Made by a program: the position numbers and the translations under genes. The notes beneath the pieces are model-generated. The model was not told where the DNA came from. It did not search any database and saw only the letters and a program-made list of their open reading frames with translations. This document shows positions 9,401 through 17,826 of a stretch of DNA of 64,000 nucleotides, in pieces. Every line of letters starts with the position of its first letter. Position 1 is the first letter of the stretch. Origin of the DNA: Paenibacillus methanolicus (lineage in GTDB: Bacteria > Bacillota > Bacilli > Paenibacillales > Paenibacillaceae); contig NZ_VNHS01000004.1 in NCBI RefSeq assembly GCF_008124765.1, positions 434,001 through 498,000 of the forward strand, written 5' to 3'.

Positions 9401-10607
9401 CTTCGACGGCACCTTGTCCTTAACGTTCGCCAAAGGAACGTCGCTGATCCGCACGGACTACGATTCGACGAACAAACTGAAAAACCAAATCTATACGGGC
9501 CATAAGTTGTTGTTTGGTATCGCCAACCCGATGGACGGCGTGCTGAATCGCAGAGAGTATGACGTGTGGCCGGCGAATTTCAGCCAATTAATCGAGAACT
9601 ACGGCACGCGTTTCAATGTTTCGTTCCCGACTCGTTTCGGCAAGGCGAGTCCGGTGTACTGGATTGACGGAGGACTTGCGGACAACCTTTCCACGGCTTC
9701 GTATGATCCTGTAACGACAGGCGTGGATCCGTACCAGTTCCCGAGCTCGGATATTCCGACCTACGATTTGCGTCCGGATGACCGCGAGCTGGTGACGTCG
9801 AAGGTCGGCAAATTGACGCTTTCCTTCGATCCGAACATTCGCGATAGCGTAGGCACGCTCGTAACGGTGTACCACTACGACGTCAAGAACAAGTTCTGGG
9901 TGAATCTGGGCGGCGTGGTCGACACGGGCAAAAATACGATCACGGTTCCTTTCGAGCAATTCGGTTATTACGTGGTTGGTAAGTTGTCTTACTCGTACAG
10001 CGACGTATCGAACCATCCTTATGCGCGGAACTATATGGAGGCCATCTATTCCAAAGGATTGATGAATTCCTCCAATTACGACGACTTCGGCGCCGACATG
10101 TACGCTACGCGCGGCGAGTTTGCAAGAATGATCATCCGCATGCTCGATATTCCGCTGAACTACAAAGGCAATCTGCATTTCGACGACGTAGCGCCGATTA
10201 CGAACATCGACGCGCTATGGGATTATCGTTATATCGAAACGGCGGCTCGCGAAGGCATCATTCGCGGTACGCAGCCGAGAACGTTCGAGCCGAATAACAG
10301 CTTAACTCGCGGAGAAGCGGCCGTTATACTAGCGCGCGCCCTCGATTTGAAGCTGGATACCGACTCGGTGAAGATCGACAAGGCGCTTCAGAAAGCGTTT
10401 AAAGACTACTCGAACATCAGCTACTACTCGAGAGCATCGGTTGTAGCGATAGCCAAGAAGGGTTACATCAAAGGTTCGCCTGTAGATGCATCCGACTTGT
10501 CGAAGGGGTACGTATTCGAATCGCAATCGTACCTGCTTCGCTCCGATGCCGCCATTATCGTCGGCAAAGTCATGGCTGATCTGAAGAAGCTTCCGAAGAT
10601 CAACTAA
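6414..10607 (+). CDS. Large secreted SLH-domain surface protein
   Basis: A 1397-residue exported protein with an N-terminal signal peptide (charged KK, hydrophobic core, AATAA region near residue 30). A long beta-rich region of Ig-like repeats follows, without cysteine-rich or catalytic motifs I can recognise. The C-terminal 210 residues hold three SLH motifs. The TRAE-like motifs read TRGEFARM and TRGEAAVI, and a degenerate LRSDAAII sits in the third. SLH domains bind the pyruvylated secondary polymer, so CsaB upstream makes its anchor. Start GTG 6414 has AAGGAGG six bases upstream. A calcium-site-like DTDNDGDIDKP occurs mid-protein. The function beyond wall attachment is unknown; an adhesin or structural role is plausible. 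Confidence 0.85.
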   Translation: MIKKLGLWLMLFSLVIQLLPPGSVNDVATAATTNFTFPAESASSSSPRTVTDERITLTGTISNVDASSISYSVYQIVDPTEATDPPNKREGLTSNVYVEGSSIKIYNVQLFPGLNKITFQGTKSGGQVSNSIYIEYRNSPILYNLTATLSGSSFPLTEASSTIVYSNATKGRTTADISITGNAPNASSVSVSVNGNTKSFTVNTANGNTFAASPITLQKGKNIVTFKVNNGTQIITSTRNITFYNGSVTFSDVSLNEVTTPAGTLIQSVDLSDTPTITTDKNNKYTITGKAIIPNNYDTATSTPRPDPTNPVTVAALIAGVLKSSPTPANVVTTTTATAVPTANRDDAYFVFDFTMTVANKVDETNLLTSDLHFNEQFNVQFTASNPMTSQLESSSTYRFKLVSGTDAFIKEVNYLPGYKSGVSMGTITPLALEASKIYGLPLAVEVLVGNYVDSTTVVTPATISNLYGKNHPLVANTDYTQLSLSDSDETVTKDGVIYRRLVFVFSKMPFEGTQTLKINYKNSAASVTTLSTSATFSMLYGPYASYTSIYDAMIINDNTVASELTRIDDIINDAFSNFEGEFSNINDTSEIRYEADTTSSPKKPQTVFFYINNVQIPLKVKEIGIAGPSDNDVRQFVMNPDDTMLTGETDSLGAPISKKLERIAFEALINGENSLRIVFQGTKSYYEKTIKVNIVPNNLPKIPVDDAGVFPFTHTASDTVDVMPVYNDTNFKLANGVYTTKQSYVNLYGTFDFIDLGEKAETLLSDVEDALDDISSPSKYLFKITSTSSKTDIRWNLTFPLQVYKGTQKLGVLNPLDPSGVIPAGYDPDLIVRYDTETQSFSFVLKGKELNADGSASVYLFNVYNDGEYGPKASYRVELDPTALPYSIERPMLPQEAIINKNYLEVIINANGADSVVINKINAKKTGYDTDNDGDIDKPNAFRATISGLKTGVNKISFTITNANDTVSDTFEVTYQPTNIPGAEYLEDMKSSHKVFDGTLSLTFAKGTSLIRTDYDSTNKLKNQIYTGHKLLFGIANPMDGVLNRREYDVWPANFSQLIENYGTRFNVSFPTRFGKASPVYWIDGGLADNLSTASYDPVTTGVDPYQFPSSDIPTYDLRPDDRELVTSKVGKLTLSFDPNIRDSVGTLVTVYHYDVKNKFWVNLGGVVDTGKNTITVPFEQFGYYVVGKLSYSYSDVSNHPYARNYMEAIYSKGLMNSSNYDDFGADMYATRGEFARMIIRMLDIPLNYKGNLHFDDVAPITNIDALWDYRYIETAAREGIIRGTQPRTFEPNNSLTRGEAAVILARALDLKLDTDSVKIDKALQKAFKDYSNISYYSRASVVAIAKKGYIKGSPVDASDLSKGYVFESQSYLLRSDAAIIVGKVMADLKKLPKIN

Positions 10608-10630
10608 TCGTAACGCATGATACAGCAAGC

Positions 10631-10660
10631 GGCTTGCTCCCCGAGGAGCAGGCCGTTTTT
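10631..10660 (+). terminator. Intrinsic terminator after the SLH protein gene
   Basis: GGCTTGCTCC pairs with GGAGCAGGCC (one G-T pair) over a four-base loop, followed by GTTTTT. Confidence 0.85.
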
Positions 10661-11174
10661 GCGCATTCTATCGAAATTTGTCTTCTTCTATTAGGATTTG
10701 TTTAAGGTTTACCGAGCGAGGTTATACAACCTATGGGAGCCCGTATTAATCTAAATCGCTTAGTTGCGAACCGATGCGATCTTAAGGGGGAGTCCGGGAA
10801 AAACAATCAAGATTAGGGTATTAAAAATAAAAAATAAAAAAGTTTGCAACACGCGCAACTTTTGCACGACTGCTGCGTCTATATACGTGAACATCACAAA
10901 ACGACAGGAATACGGCGGCGGGATTGAGAGATTTTTCTATGGAATCTCTTTACCTAGGTATTTCGCCATTGTATAATGTTAAAGTGTGCTAGTTCCCAAG
11001 TAGTTTTACACTATTCATTCGTTTACTAGTTTCTGCGACGGCTTTCGACACATTGTTCGGTGCATGTCGTAGACATCATTTTTTGGAAGTATTAAGCTCG
11101 GACGCTCACGGGAGTCAAGGCAAGATACTTCTACAAACAAAGTGCAACACAATCGAGGAGGAGAAAAAAAGGTT
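10661..11174 (+). other. Long non-coding leader region of the S-layer gene
   Basis: About 510 bases without a convincing gene. It is much more AT-rich than its surroundings, with an A/T run near 10820-10840. It holds one good promoter (10949-10977) and a weaker possible one (TTGTTT-18-TTATAC, 10698-10727). After the good promoter lie roughly 190 untranslated bases with a weak hairpin near 10983-11013. Long leaders and multiple promoters are known for S-layer genes. Confidence 0.6.
10949..10977 (+). promoter_or_regulatory. Sigma-A promoter of the S-layer gene
   Basis: TTTACC, 17-base spacer, perfect TATAAT. This predicts a leader of about 190 bases before ATG 11175, consistent with a stable, highly translated S-layer mRNA. 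Confidence 0.65.
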
Positions 11175-14000
11175 ATGAAGAAAAGTCTATCCGCAATTCT
11201 CGCTACATCCATGGCTTTCTCGATGTTCGCATCGGCAGCATTCGCTGCGGATCCGCTGACAACAGAAGCGAAATTCCAAGAAATGAAAACAGCTGGTATC
11301 TTCCAAGGTATCAACGGTGAGTCCCACCTCGACCAGTTGATGACACGCGCTGAGTTCGCGAAAGCACTGGCTACGCTTCTCAAGCTCGAGAACAAACCAG
11401 CAGCAGCAGCTTCGTTCAAAGACGTTTCGGCTACTCACTGGGCAATCGGCCAAATCGGCGCGCTTGCTGAAGCAAAAATCATCGAGGGCGTTGGCGCTGG
11501 CCAATTCGGTCCTAAAGTGAACGTATCCCTGGAGCAAGTCGCGAAAATCGCGGCAACGGCTCTGAAACTCGAACTTAAAGCTGACGCTAAAGTAGAAGGC
11601 AAAACTTCCGCTTGGGCGACTCAATATGTTGCTGCAGCAGTAGCAGCTGGTCTGATCAAGACTTCCGCTGACTACACAGTGAACGCAACTCGCGGCGACC
11701 TCGTTGACGCTTCGTTCGTTGTTTACCAGAAGTCGGTCGTTAAAACTCTCGAAGCTACTGCTAAACTGGCAGGCGCTAAGAAAGTTGAAGTGAAATTCAA
11801 CCAAGCGGTTGACACTTCCAAAGTAACGTTCGAAATCAAGAATGCTACAGGTTCCGTAGTAAACATCAACAAAACAACGTTTGCTGACGACAAGCAAACG
11901 GCAACGCTTGAGATGGTGAGCAACCTTCTTAAAGGCGAGTACACGATCACAGCTAAATCCGGCGAAACTACGCTGACTTCGAAAGTCACGGTTGAAGACG
12001 AGAAAGTAGCGAAAATCGAGTTCCTTTCCGAAAAAGCTGCAATCTCCCGTACGGATAAGAAAGAGATCCAAGTTGCGTACAAAATCACGAACCAATACGG
12101 CGAAGATGTTACGAAAACGAAAACTGGCGGCGTAACGTTCACTGCTGCACCTTCGACTTCCGTTTCCCCGGATGCAACGAAAGGTGTTCTGACAATCAAG
12201 AACACAGCTGCTGACTACGTTATCGACCAAAAAGTAAGCGTAACGGCGCTGGACTCGTCGTCGACTACGTTCGCAAGCGCGATCGTTTCGGTTTCGAACC
12301 AAGCGAATGTTCAAGAAATCACTGTGAAGAAAATTGTCAACACAGTTGACAACACGAAAACACTGAGTGTTTCTTCGGACCCAGCTGAATACGTACTGGT
12401 TGTAGAAGCAAAAGACCAATACGGCAACGTTATTACAAACCCTGACATCCTGCGTGACGATGTAATCGTGACTTCGACTAACAACTATGTTGTTGACAAA
12501 GCCGTTGTTGACGTAGATGCAGACCCGGCAAAAACGAACTTCAAACCTAACTTCAAAGAGCTGACGATCGATGGTACGAAAGAACTGACGATCGCACTTG
12601 CTAACGGTTCGTCGAGCAAATTGACTGCAGGCACGTCGAAGTTCTACCTGAGCCCAATCTACTCCGGTAAAACAGTAACTTACGACGTTACGGTTAAAGA
12701 CTCGATCAAAGTTGACACGCTGACGCTGAGCGCTCCGACGCTTGCTCCAGCAGGCGAGAAAATCGAGATTCCTTTCACGGCTGTTGACCAATTCGGCAAC
12801 GCGATCACGAAAGCTTCCGATCTGAATGCTGGCATTAACGGTTCCATCACGGTTAACACGCCGAACGGTAACGTTTCCGCTACCTTCGTTCAAGATTATG
12901 TTAAAAACACGGCTAAACTGGTTGTTGACGCAACGAGTGTAACACTTAAGGGTGCAGGTTCCGTTTCCGTTCTGACTGGAACGAACAAACACACTTACAC
13001 TACCTTCAACTTCGTTGACAAAGCAGAAGCAACAGTAATTGCTGGCTTCAAGTCCGATGCTGGTTACTCCGCTAACCTTGCAAAAGAAGCAACAACGACG
13101 CTGAAACCAGGCGACATCTCGATCAAAGACCAATACGGTCGCGACTTTACGCCAGCTTGGGGTACTGGTGCAGGCCAATACTCGGTTAAAATCGAGAACT
13201 CGGACGCTACTAAAGTAACGAGCTCCGAAACAGTAATTGATGCTTCCGGCGATGCTTCCACGTTCACGGGCGTTGCTAAAGGTTCTGCAACGGTTACGCT
13301 CACATTGCAAAAAGCAGGCGCTCTCGTAGCGAACAGCGCTTACTCCTACAACGCACGTGTTGTGGAGAAAGCAGATATCACTTCTTACGAGCTGGCTGAT
13401 ATCTCCACGCTGTATAGCAGCAAAGCAGGCACTGCAGTTGACGCTGCATATGCACGTGACGTTAAAGTCAACGGTGTCCTTTCCGACGGTAAGAAAGTAG
13501 CTGTTCCAACTTCGTACTATAACGGTAACGTTGTTGTAACTGGCGAAAACGTTGACTTCGCAGGCGGCAAAGTCGGCGCATTCGGCAACGTTGGCTTCGA
13601 CAGCGCTGGTAACAAAGAAGTTACGATCGCAGTAACGGTTGACGCTAACGGTGGCCCAGTGAACCTGAGCAAAGTCGTTAAAGTTAGCACGACTGCTCCG
13701 AAAGTAACGAAGTTCGAACTCGTTACGAACGGTTCCGCTAAGAAAGAAGACACGCTCGTTCTCTCCGCTTCTGCAGCAGCGATCAACGCTGGCTTCGCAG
13801 CAGTTATCAAAGACGGCGTGAAAACGACTGACCAGTACGGCACTGAGCTGACTGGTGCAGCTGAAGCCTTCACACCAGTTGCAACTACGCTGCCTACTGG
13901 CAAAACTACAGCTACTGTAGTTGCTGGCGATACCTTCAACGCGGTAATCTACGACGCTGCTGGTACACCAACAACGATCAAAGTTGTTGTAACTGCTTAA
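11175..14000 (+). CDS. Major S-layer protein with N-terminal SLH domains
   Basis: A 941-residue secreted protein. The signal peptide ends in AFA before ADPLT (about residue 27), followed by three SLH motifs to about residue 185 (MTRAEFAKAL in the first, a degenerate ATRGDLVDAS in the third). The rest is a long Thr/Val/Lys-rich, cysteine-free beta region typical of S-layer lattice domains, with recurring DQYG motifs. Start ATG 11175 follows GAGGAGGAG; the upstream in-frame GTG would place charged residues before the signal peptide. Codon use differs sharply from its neighbours (GCT, GTT, AAA, AAC preferred), which indicates very high expression. It is transcribed alone, between a promoter and its own terminator. 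Confidence 0.92.
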   Translation: MKKSLSAILATSMAFSMFASAAFAADPLTTEAKFQEMKTAGIFQGINGESHLDQLMTRAEFAKALATLLKLENKPAAAASFKDVSATHWAIGQIGALAEAKIIEGVGAGQFGPKVNVSLEQVAKIAATALKLELKADAKVEGKTSAWATQYVAAAVAAGLIKTSADYTVNATRGDLVDASFVVYQKSVVKTLEATAKLAGAKKVEVKFNQAVDTSKVTFEIKNATGSVVNINKTTFADDKQTATLEMVSNLLKGEYTITAKSGETTLTSKVTVEDEKVAKIEFLSEKAAISRTDKKEIQVAYKITNQYGEDVTKTKTGGVTFTAAPSTSVSPDATKGVLTIKNTAADYVIDQKVSVTALDSSSTTFASAIVSVSNQANVQEITVKKIVNTVDNTKTLSVSSDPAEYVLVVEAKDQYGNVITNPDILRDDVIVTSTNNYVVDKAVVDVDADPAKTNFKPNFKELTIDGTKELTIALANGSSSKLTAGTSKFYLSPIYSGKTVTYDVTVKDSIKVDTLTLSAPTLAPAGEKIEIPFTAVDQFGNAITKASDLNAGINGSITVNTPNGNVSATFVQDYVKNTAKLVVDATSVTLKGAGSVSVLTGTNKHTYTTFNFVDKAEATVIAGFKSDAGYSANLAKEATTTLKPGDISIKDQYGRDFTPAWGTGAGQYSVKIENSDATKVTSSETVIDASGDASTFTGVAKGSATVTLTLQKAGALVANSAYSYNARVVEKADITSYELADISTLYSSKAGTAVDAAYARDVKVNGVLSDGKKVAVPTSYYNGNVVVTGENVDFAGGKVGAFGNVGFDSAGNKEVTIAVTVDANGGPVNLSKVVKVSTTAPKVTKFELVTNGSAKKEDTLVLSASAAAINAGFAAVIKDGVKTTDQYGTELTGAAEAFTPVATTLPTGKTTATVVAGDTFNAVIYDAAGTPTTIKVVVTA

Positions 14001-14012
14001 TAGCTTCAATGA

Positions 14013-14042
14013 AAAAGAGCCGAGCAATCGGCTCTTTTTTTA
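14013..14042 (+). terminator. Intrinsic terminator after the S-layer gene
   Basis: AAAAAGAGCCGA/TCGGCTCTTTTT perfect stem with a GCAA loop and T tract. Confidence 0.95.
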
Positions 14043-14133
14043 TTTGTGCTAACCACTATCAAAATGAGCGTGGTTGAAACTTTTCACGTTAAAAAGCGTC
14101 TAAAACTATAGAATATAACAAAGGATGATGACG

Positions 14134-16623
14134 ATGAACGTGATAAAGAAGTTTGGACTCCCGGTTTTGATTGCTTCTACGACTGCATTAACTCTTCAAA
14201 GTTTCCCTATAGAGAAAGTAGATGCTGCTCAGGTTGTAAGTAAAGCAGCAACGCCAACCTTAAAGACTGTGAAGATTAACGCCTCCACGACAGCTAAAGT
14301 GACCGACATTCAAATGATGTACGGTTCAAACGAAAAAACGGTGTACTATACGGTTGCCATTTATAATGGCTCGAATCAAGATCTGGACTTCGGGGATTAT
14401 TGGGTTGAATTATATAGTAAATCCGGAAGCAAATTCACTTCTAAACTCGATGCGAATGATGCAAAAGATACGAAAATTCCGGCGAAGACGACGAAGGAAT
14501 TCCATTTCTCCGCAAAAGTGAACTACGGCTTAACCATCAACAATATCAAGATTAAATTTTTAAAATGGGATTTCTCCCAACCGGACTATATCCGTTCTTT
14601 AGGCGAAGTTTCCATACCTTCGAATTATTCCAATGTTGTTCCGAGCGCCACCGGTAAGGTTGTCAAAATTGGCGGTAAGCAAATGAGCAGCATGCTAGCC
14701 AAGTCGGAATTCGCGGTGATCGGAGGACAGGTTGAAGGTTCATTGACTTATCGAGTAACGAATTATAGCAACCAGGCGATAGCGCTCAACAATATTAATT
14801 TTTATATTAAGCGCTCCGGCGGAACGATGAATAAACTGAATGTGGACTTAGGTGGTGAGCAACAACTGCTTTCTGGGGCTGCTAAAGAGCTTCAGCTATA
14901 TGGAACGCTACCGATCAATAAAATTGATCCGAATATGCAGCTAATCGTAACGGTAACCGATGAAGAAACGAAAACGGAGATGCCGCTCGCCACATATGCG
15001 ATCACACCGGTTGGCCAGCAGTGGGTTTACACGCCGGTCAACAAAGAACGGGCAATCACGATCGACGGCACGAAAGTGAATTCGAAGCTTCGCGATGCGT
15101 TTGTGAGCACGACCGGAACGACGCAGCAGGTCTCCATGTACATGAGCTTCGCCAATAAGGGCAAACAGGCCGTGAGTCTGCCGAATTATAGCTATTTGTT
15201 GATGACGGCGGATGGAACCTTATATCCGCAAGTCACCACAACGACAAATGCAGCGACGTCGACGGAGCTTCTCCCTGGCCTGCTAGCTGAAAAGTATCTC
15301 CAGTTTAACGTTCCGTCAAGCGCCAAAATGTCCGGCCTCCGATTGGTCGTTCGACAAACATCGGAAGAAAATAAAAAAGGCTTTGTCAAAGGCCTATATA
15401 ATGTCCCAACAACGCAGAATCAACAAAACGTACGTACCGTTCGCTATAATTCGAAACAGGGGTTGTTTAACATAACCGTCGAGCGAGGCGAGCGTCTGCC
15501 ATGGGGGACCCAAGATATTATCAACAGCATCATCACCATCTCCAATACGGAAGGCGGCATGAAATCGCTCCCGAACTTAAAAGCGACCGTCATGCTAAAT
15601 GGATACCAGGTAGATGAGAAGGATATTCAGTTGATTAAGACAGATAACATCATTTCGCTGGACAGCAATCAATCCACGAACTATATTTTGAGCGCCAAGG
15701 TTCCGTACACCTTTAAATCGAGCGCGCTTACGATTCAACTGTCCGAGGTTACAGACAGCGCGGCAGGAGCACAGTCGTCGATCGGTCAATTTAATATCAG
15801 CAGCACGAGTTTGACGCCGCCGGCCATCGGATTAACGGAATCCATTCGAATCGCGGGCGTTGGACGTGCCGCAACGCTGAAGCTTGTTAATCGGGCCATT
15901 TATGAGAAGAAAGATTCAAAAATGGCATACGTAGAATTCGAATACAACAACGATGAAAAACGCATTGCCGATCTTGCTAACTTGCAAGTGTTTTTCCAAA
16001 CAAAGGACGGTAATTATACGCAAGGAACGTTCGTCAACGTGAAATCAAAGGCAAGCGCGGGCCGCAATTCACTAGTGCAGGCGTATGTGGTCTTGCCGAG
16101 CAATACGGATACGAGCGAACTTAAAGTCCTCGTTGGCGAGGGGATAACAGGCAACACCTTCACGCCTGCAGACGGAACGGCAGATGGATTTGTGAATGCG
16201 AAGTCGTACACATTGCCGATGACGAATATGACGGCTCCGGTCACGTTCCAAAATATGGCGTTAAATCCATATCGTATCAATATCAAAAATTGGTCGACCT
16301 ACCAGACGGACTCGCATGAATATAAATTCGAGTTTACTTACGACCTGAGTAGATTGTACAATTACGAGTATCTCGCCGGCGGTCATAAGTTGGTTATCCA
16401 ATTGGTCGATGGTTCAAAAGAATACGAGAAAGCGTTCGAGTTAGAAACCGGAACAGATGCGTGGAAACTGGGCGAAGGAATCAAGACTTCCGTAACATTC
16501 AGCGATGAGCCGTTGTGGGGATTGTTATTTAGAGATTTCACGGTCAACATCTATGATGAATATCAAGGTCATCGCAAGTTAATGGCGAGTCAGAAGTTGA
16601 GCGCCACGACCACCAACCAGTAA
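14134..16623 (+). CDS. Exported protein of unknown function next to the S-layer gene
   Basis: I do not recognise this 829-residue protein. It has a signal peptide (MNVIKKFGLP, hydrophobic core, possible cleavage after VDA near residue 33). After it come repeated beta-sandwich-like blocks rich in Thr, Asn and Lys, with phrases such as YTVAIYNGSNQDLDFGDYWV that resemble DUF4352- or CARDB-like Ig folds. There is no SLH motif, cysteine pair or catalytic signature. ATG 14134 is preferred over 14125 because AAAGG lies nine bases upstream of it. The small membrane-anchored gene follows with a 16-base gap, so the two are probably an operon. A surface or wall-associated structural role is the most that can be inferred. 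Confidence 0.7.
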   Translation: MNVIKKFGLPVLIASTTALTLQSFPIEKVDAAQVVSKAATPTLKTVKINASTTAKVTDIQMMYGSNEKTVYYTVAIYNGSNQDLDFGDYWVELYSKSGSKFTSKLDANDAKDTKIPAKTTKEFHFSAKVNYGLTINNIKIKFLKWDFSQPDYIRSLGEVSIPSNYSNVVPSATGKVVKIGGKQMSSMLAKSEFAVIGGQVEGSLTYRVTNYSNQAIALNNINFYIKRSGGTMNKLNVDLGGEQQLLSGAAKELQLYGTLPINKIDPNMQLIVTVTDEETKTEMPLATYAITPVGQQWVYTPVNKERAITIDGTKVNSKLRDAFVSTTGTTQQVSMYMSFANKGKQAVSLPNYSYLLMTADGTLYPQVTTTTNAATSTELLPGLLAEKYLQFNVPSSAKMSGLRLVVRQTSEENKKGFVKGLYNVPTTQNQQNVRTVRYNSKQGLFNITVERGERLPWGTQDIINSIITISNTEGGMKSLPNLKATVMLNGYQVDEKDIQLIKTDNIISLDSNQSTNYILSAKVPYTFKSSALTIQLSEVTDSAAGAQSSIGQFNISSTSLTPPAIGLTESIRIAGVGRAATLKLVNRAIYEKKDSKMAYVEFEYNNDEKRIADLANLQVFFQTKDGNYTQGTFVNVKSKASAGRNSLVQAYVVLPSNTDTSELKVLVGEGITGNTFTPADGTADGFVNAKSYTLPMTNMTAPVTFQNMALNPYRINIKNWSTYQTDSHEYKFEFTYDLSRLYNYEYLAGGHKLVIQLVDGSKEYEKAFELETGTDAWKLGEGIKTSVTFSDEPLWGLLFRDFTVNIYDEYQGHRKLMASQKLSATTTNQ

Positions 16624-16639
16624 TTAGAGGTGAAGAGCG

Positions 16640-17146
16640 ATTCTATATAATAAGAAGATTGGTCTAGTAGTTGCTGGCGTCATTTTAATTTCATCCGTAT
16701 TCTTAATGGACCGCGTACAGAGCGACGGTGACGCCGTTACACCAGGCTCCATCGAGGATCCAGTCGTGACCAAAAGCTATGTCGACCAAAAAATAGCCGC
16801 ATTAACGGGTAACGGCGGTTCGAACTCTTCGAATGAAGAGTCTGCTCCTGAAGCAGTTTCTTCGGTCTTCGAGGTCGTCAACGTACCGGTTGGCAAGCGT
16901 ATCGTGGCCAAGACAAGCGCGGAGTTCGTGGTTCGAGCCGGCAAAGCGATTGTCGTAAGTTCGGATGCTAATGGCGTATCTGAATTGACGGATGGCGGCG
17001 AACTGAAACCAGGCGCAGCTGTAAAGAATGACCATTTGTTGCTCGCGGCGAGAAGCGGACGGGGCATTCAGCACTCGCCTGAACAGAAGAGCGGTGCAAT
17101 CGTCGTCATGGCTCGAGGAGCCTATGAGCTTCAAGAGCAGACATAA
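16640..17146 (+). CDS. Short membrane-anchored protein, apparent ATT start codon
   Basis: The frame is open from a TGA at 16631, but its first ATG is at 16706, inside the open frame and after a complete membrane segment. Reading from ATT 16640 gives a normal positively charged start (LYNKKIG) and a hydrophobic helix (LVVAGVILISSVFL). A GAGGTG ribosome site sits seven bases upstream of ATT. The mature part carries a short linker (DPVVTKSYVDQKIAAL, perhaps coiled) and a small beta domain ending near GRGIQHS. Similar short anchored proteins are, from memory, frequent in Bacillales but uncharacterised. It closely follows the exported protein gene. Initiation at ATT is the main oddity; a sequencing or mutational change from ATG is the alternative. 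Confidence 0.65.
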   Translation: MLYNKKIGLVVAGVILISSVFLMDRVQSDGDAVTPGSIEDPVVTKSYVDQKIAALTGNGGSNSSNEESAPEAVSSVFEVVNVPVGKRIVAKTSAEFVVRAGKAIVVSSDANGVSELTDGGELKPGAAVKNDHLLLAARSGRGIQHSPEQKSGAIVVMARGAYELQEQT

Positions 17147-17309
17147 GATGAAGAAAAGGAGTCCGGGACGGTTTGGCGTTTCGGACTTCTTCGCATGCGC
17201 GCGATGTCAGCGCTACTTATTTTTCCCCCCGCAGCCAACATGTTATCCGGCTCAAAGGGAACAACGTCGCGCACAATACGGATATCAACTACAGGAGGTG
17301 CATGACGAA

Positions 17310-17597
17310 ATGGCTAAACGTCGAAGCAACATTGTAGTGGTACCCGAAGCGCGAGCAGCGATTGACCAGATGAAATACGAAATTGCGGCAGAGCTTGGGT
17401 TAACGGCAGGTGCGGTGACGCCGGACCGGCTGGGCATGACGGAATTTGCGGCAGATGATTTTGGCGCGGTGGGTGAATCGAGCGATCCAGCCAGCGTACC
17501 ATGGTCGCGGCTTGCGACCCGCGATGTCGGCTATATCGGCGGTTCGATTACACGTCGATTAGTCGAGCAGGCAGAGCGTGTTCTGAACGGCTTGTAA
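17310..17597 (+). CDS. Alpha/beta-type small acid-soluble spore protein
   Basis: SASPs coat and protect spore DNA and are degraded by the GPR protease at germination. Both signatures are present: VVPEARAAIDQMKYEIAAELGL (with the KYEIA protease site) and, near the C terminus, GYIGGSITRRLVEQAERVL. ATG 17310 follows AGGAGGTG by nine bases. At 95 residues it is longer than the usual 60-75 because about 25-30 extra residues separate the two motifs, and that insert contains a second protease-like TEFA. It is expected to be sporulation-controlled (sigma-G), but I did not see a convincing sigma-G promoter. Confidence 0.9.
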   Translation: MAKRRSNIVVVPEARAAIDQMKYEIAAELGLTAGAVTPDRLGMTEFAADDFGAVGESSDPASVPWSRLATRDVGYIGGSITRRLVEQAERVLNGL

Positions 17598-17623
17598 TGG
17601 CGCCAAACACAAGACAACAGCCA

Positions 17624-17652
17624 TTGACACCAAGCGACAACTTCGGTATCAT
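17624..17652 (+). promoter_or_regulatory. Sigma-A promoter upstream of metK
   Basis: TTGACA, 17 bases, TATCAT. A strong hairpin with a T tract lies only 25 bases after it, before metK, so transcripts from here would meet a terminator first. Confidence 0.6.
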
Positions 17653-17676
17653 ACTGTTTTAGAGAGTTGACTAGCG

Positions 17677-17711
17677 ACCTTTTCCATCACCGGAAAAGGT
17701 TGATTTTTTGG
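17677..17711 (+). terminator. Intrinsic terminator or attenuator between the SASP gene and metK
   Basis: ACCTTTTCC/GGAAAAGGT stem with a six-base loop followed by TGATTTTTT. It could end the SASP transcript or act in the metK leader. No SAM-I (S-box) aptamer can fit between the promoter and this hairpin. Confidence 0.75.
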
Positions 17712-17826
17712 ATGAGACGTTTCGTTAGGTCCATGTGTGGCGTGTTGACTTTTCTATTGTTTCGAACCCATGCATGTCTTATTCTTCATACTTACCTTTA
17801 TTTTGAGTAGCAGGAGGTTGAAAACA

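Noticed and set aside
10764..10976. 70-codon open frame in the S-layer leader
   Set aside because: No ribosome site, Lys/Ile-rich by AT content, and it overlaps the promoter.
11187..14027. Very long minus-strand open frame opposite the S-layer gene
   Set aside because: Its composition (Cys/Arg/Ser-rich) and exact overlap show it is the shadow of a biased-codon gene; no ribosome site.
17653..17826. SAM riboswitch upstream of metK
   Set aside because: None of the S-box core motifs is present, and the space before the hairpin is too short.
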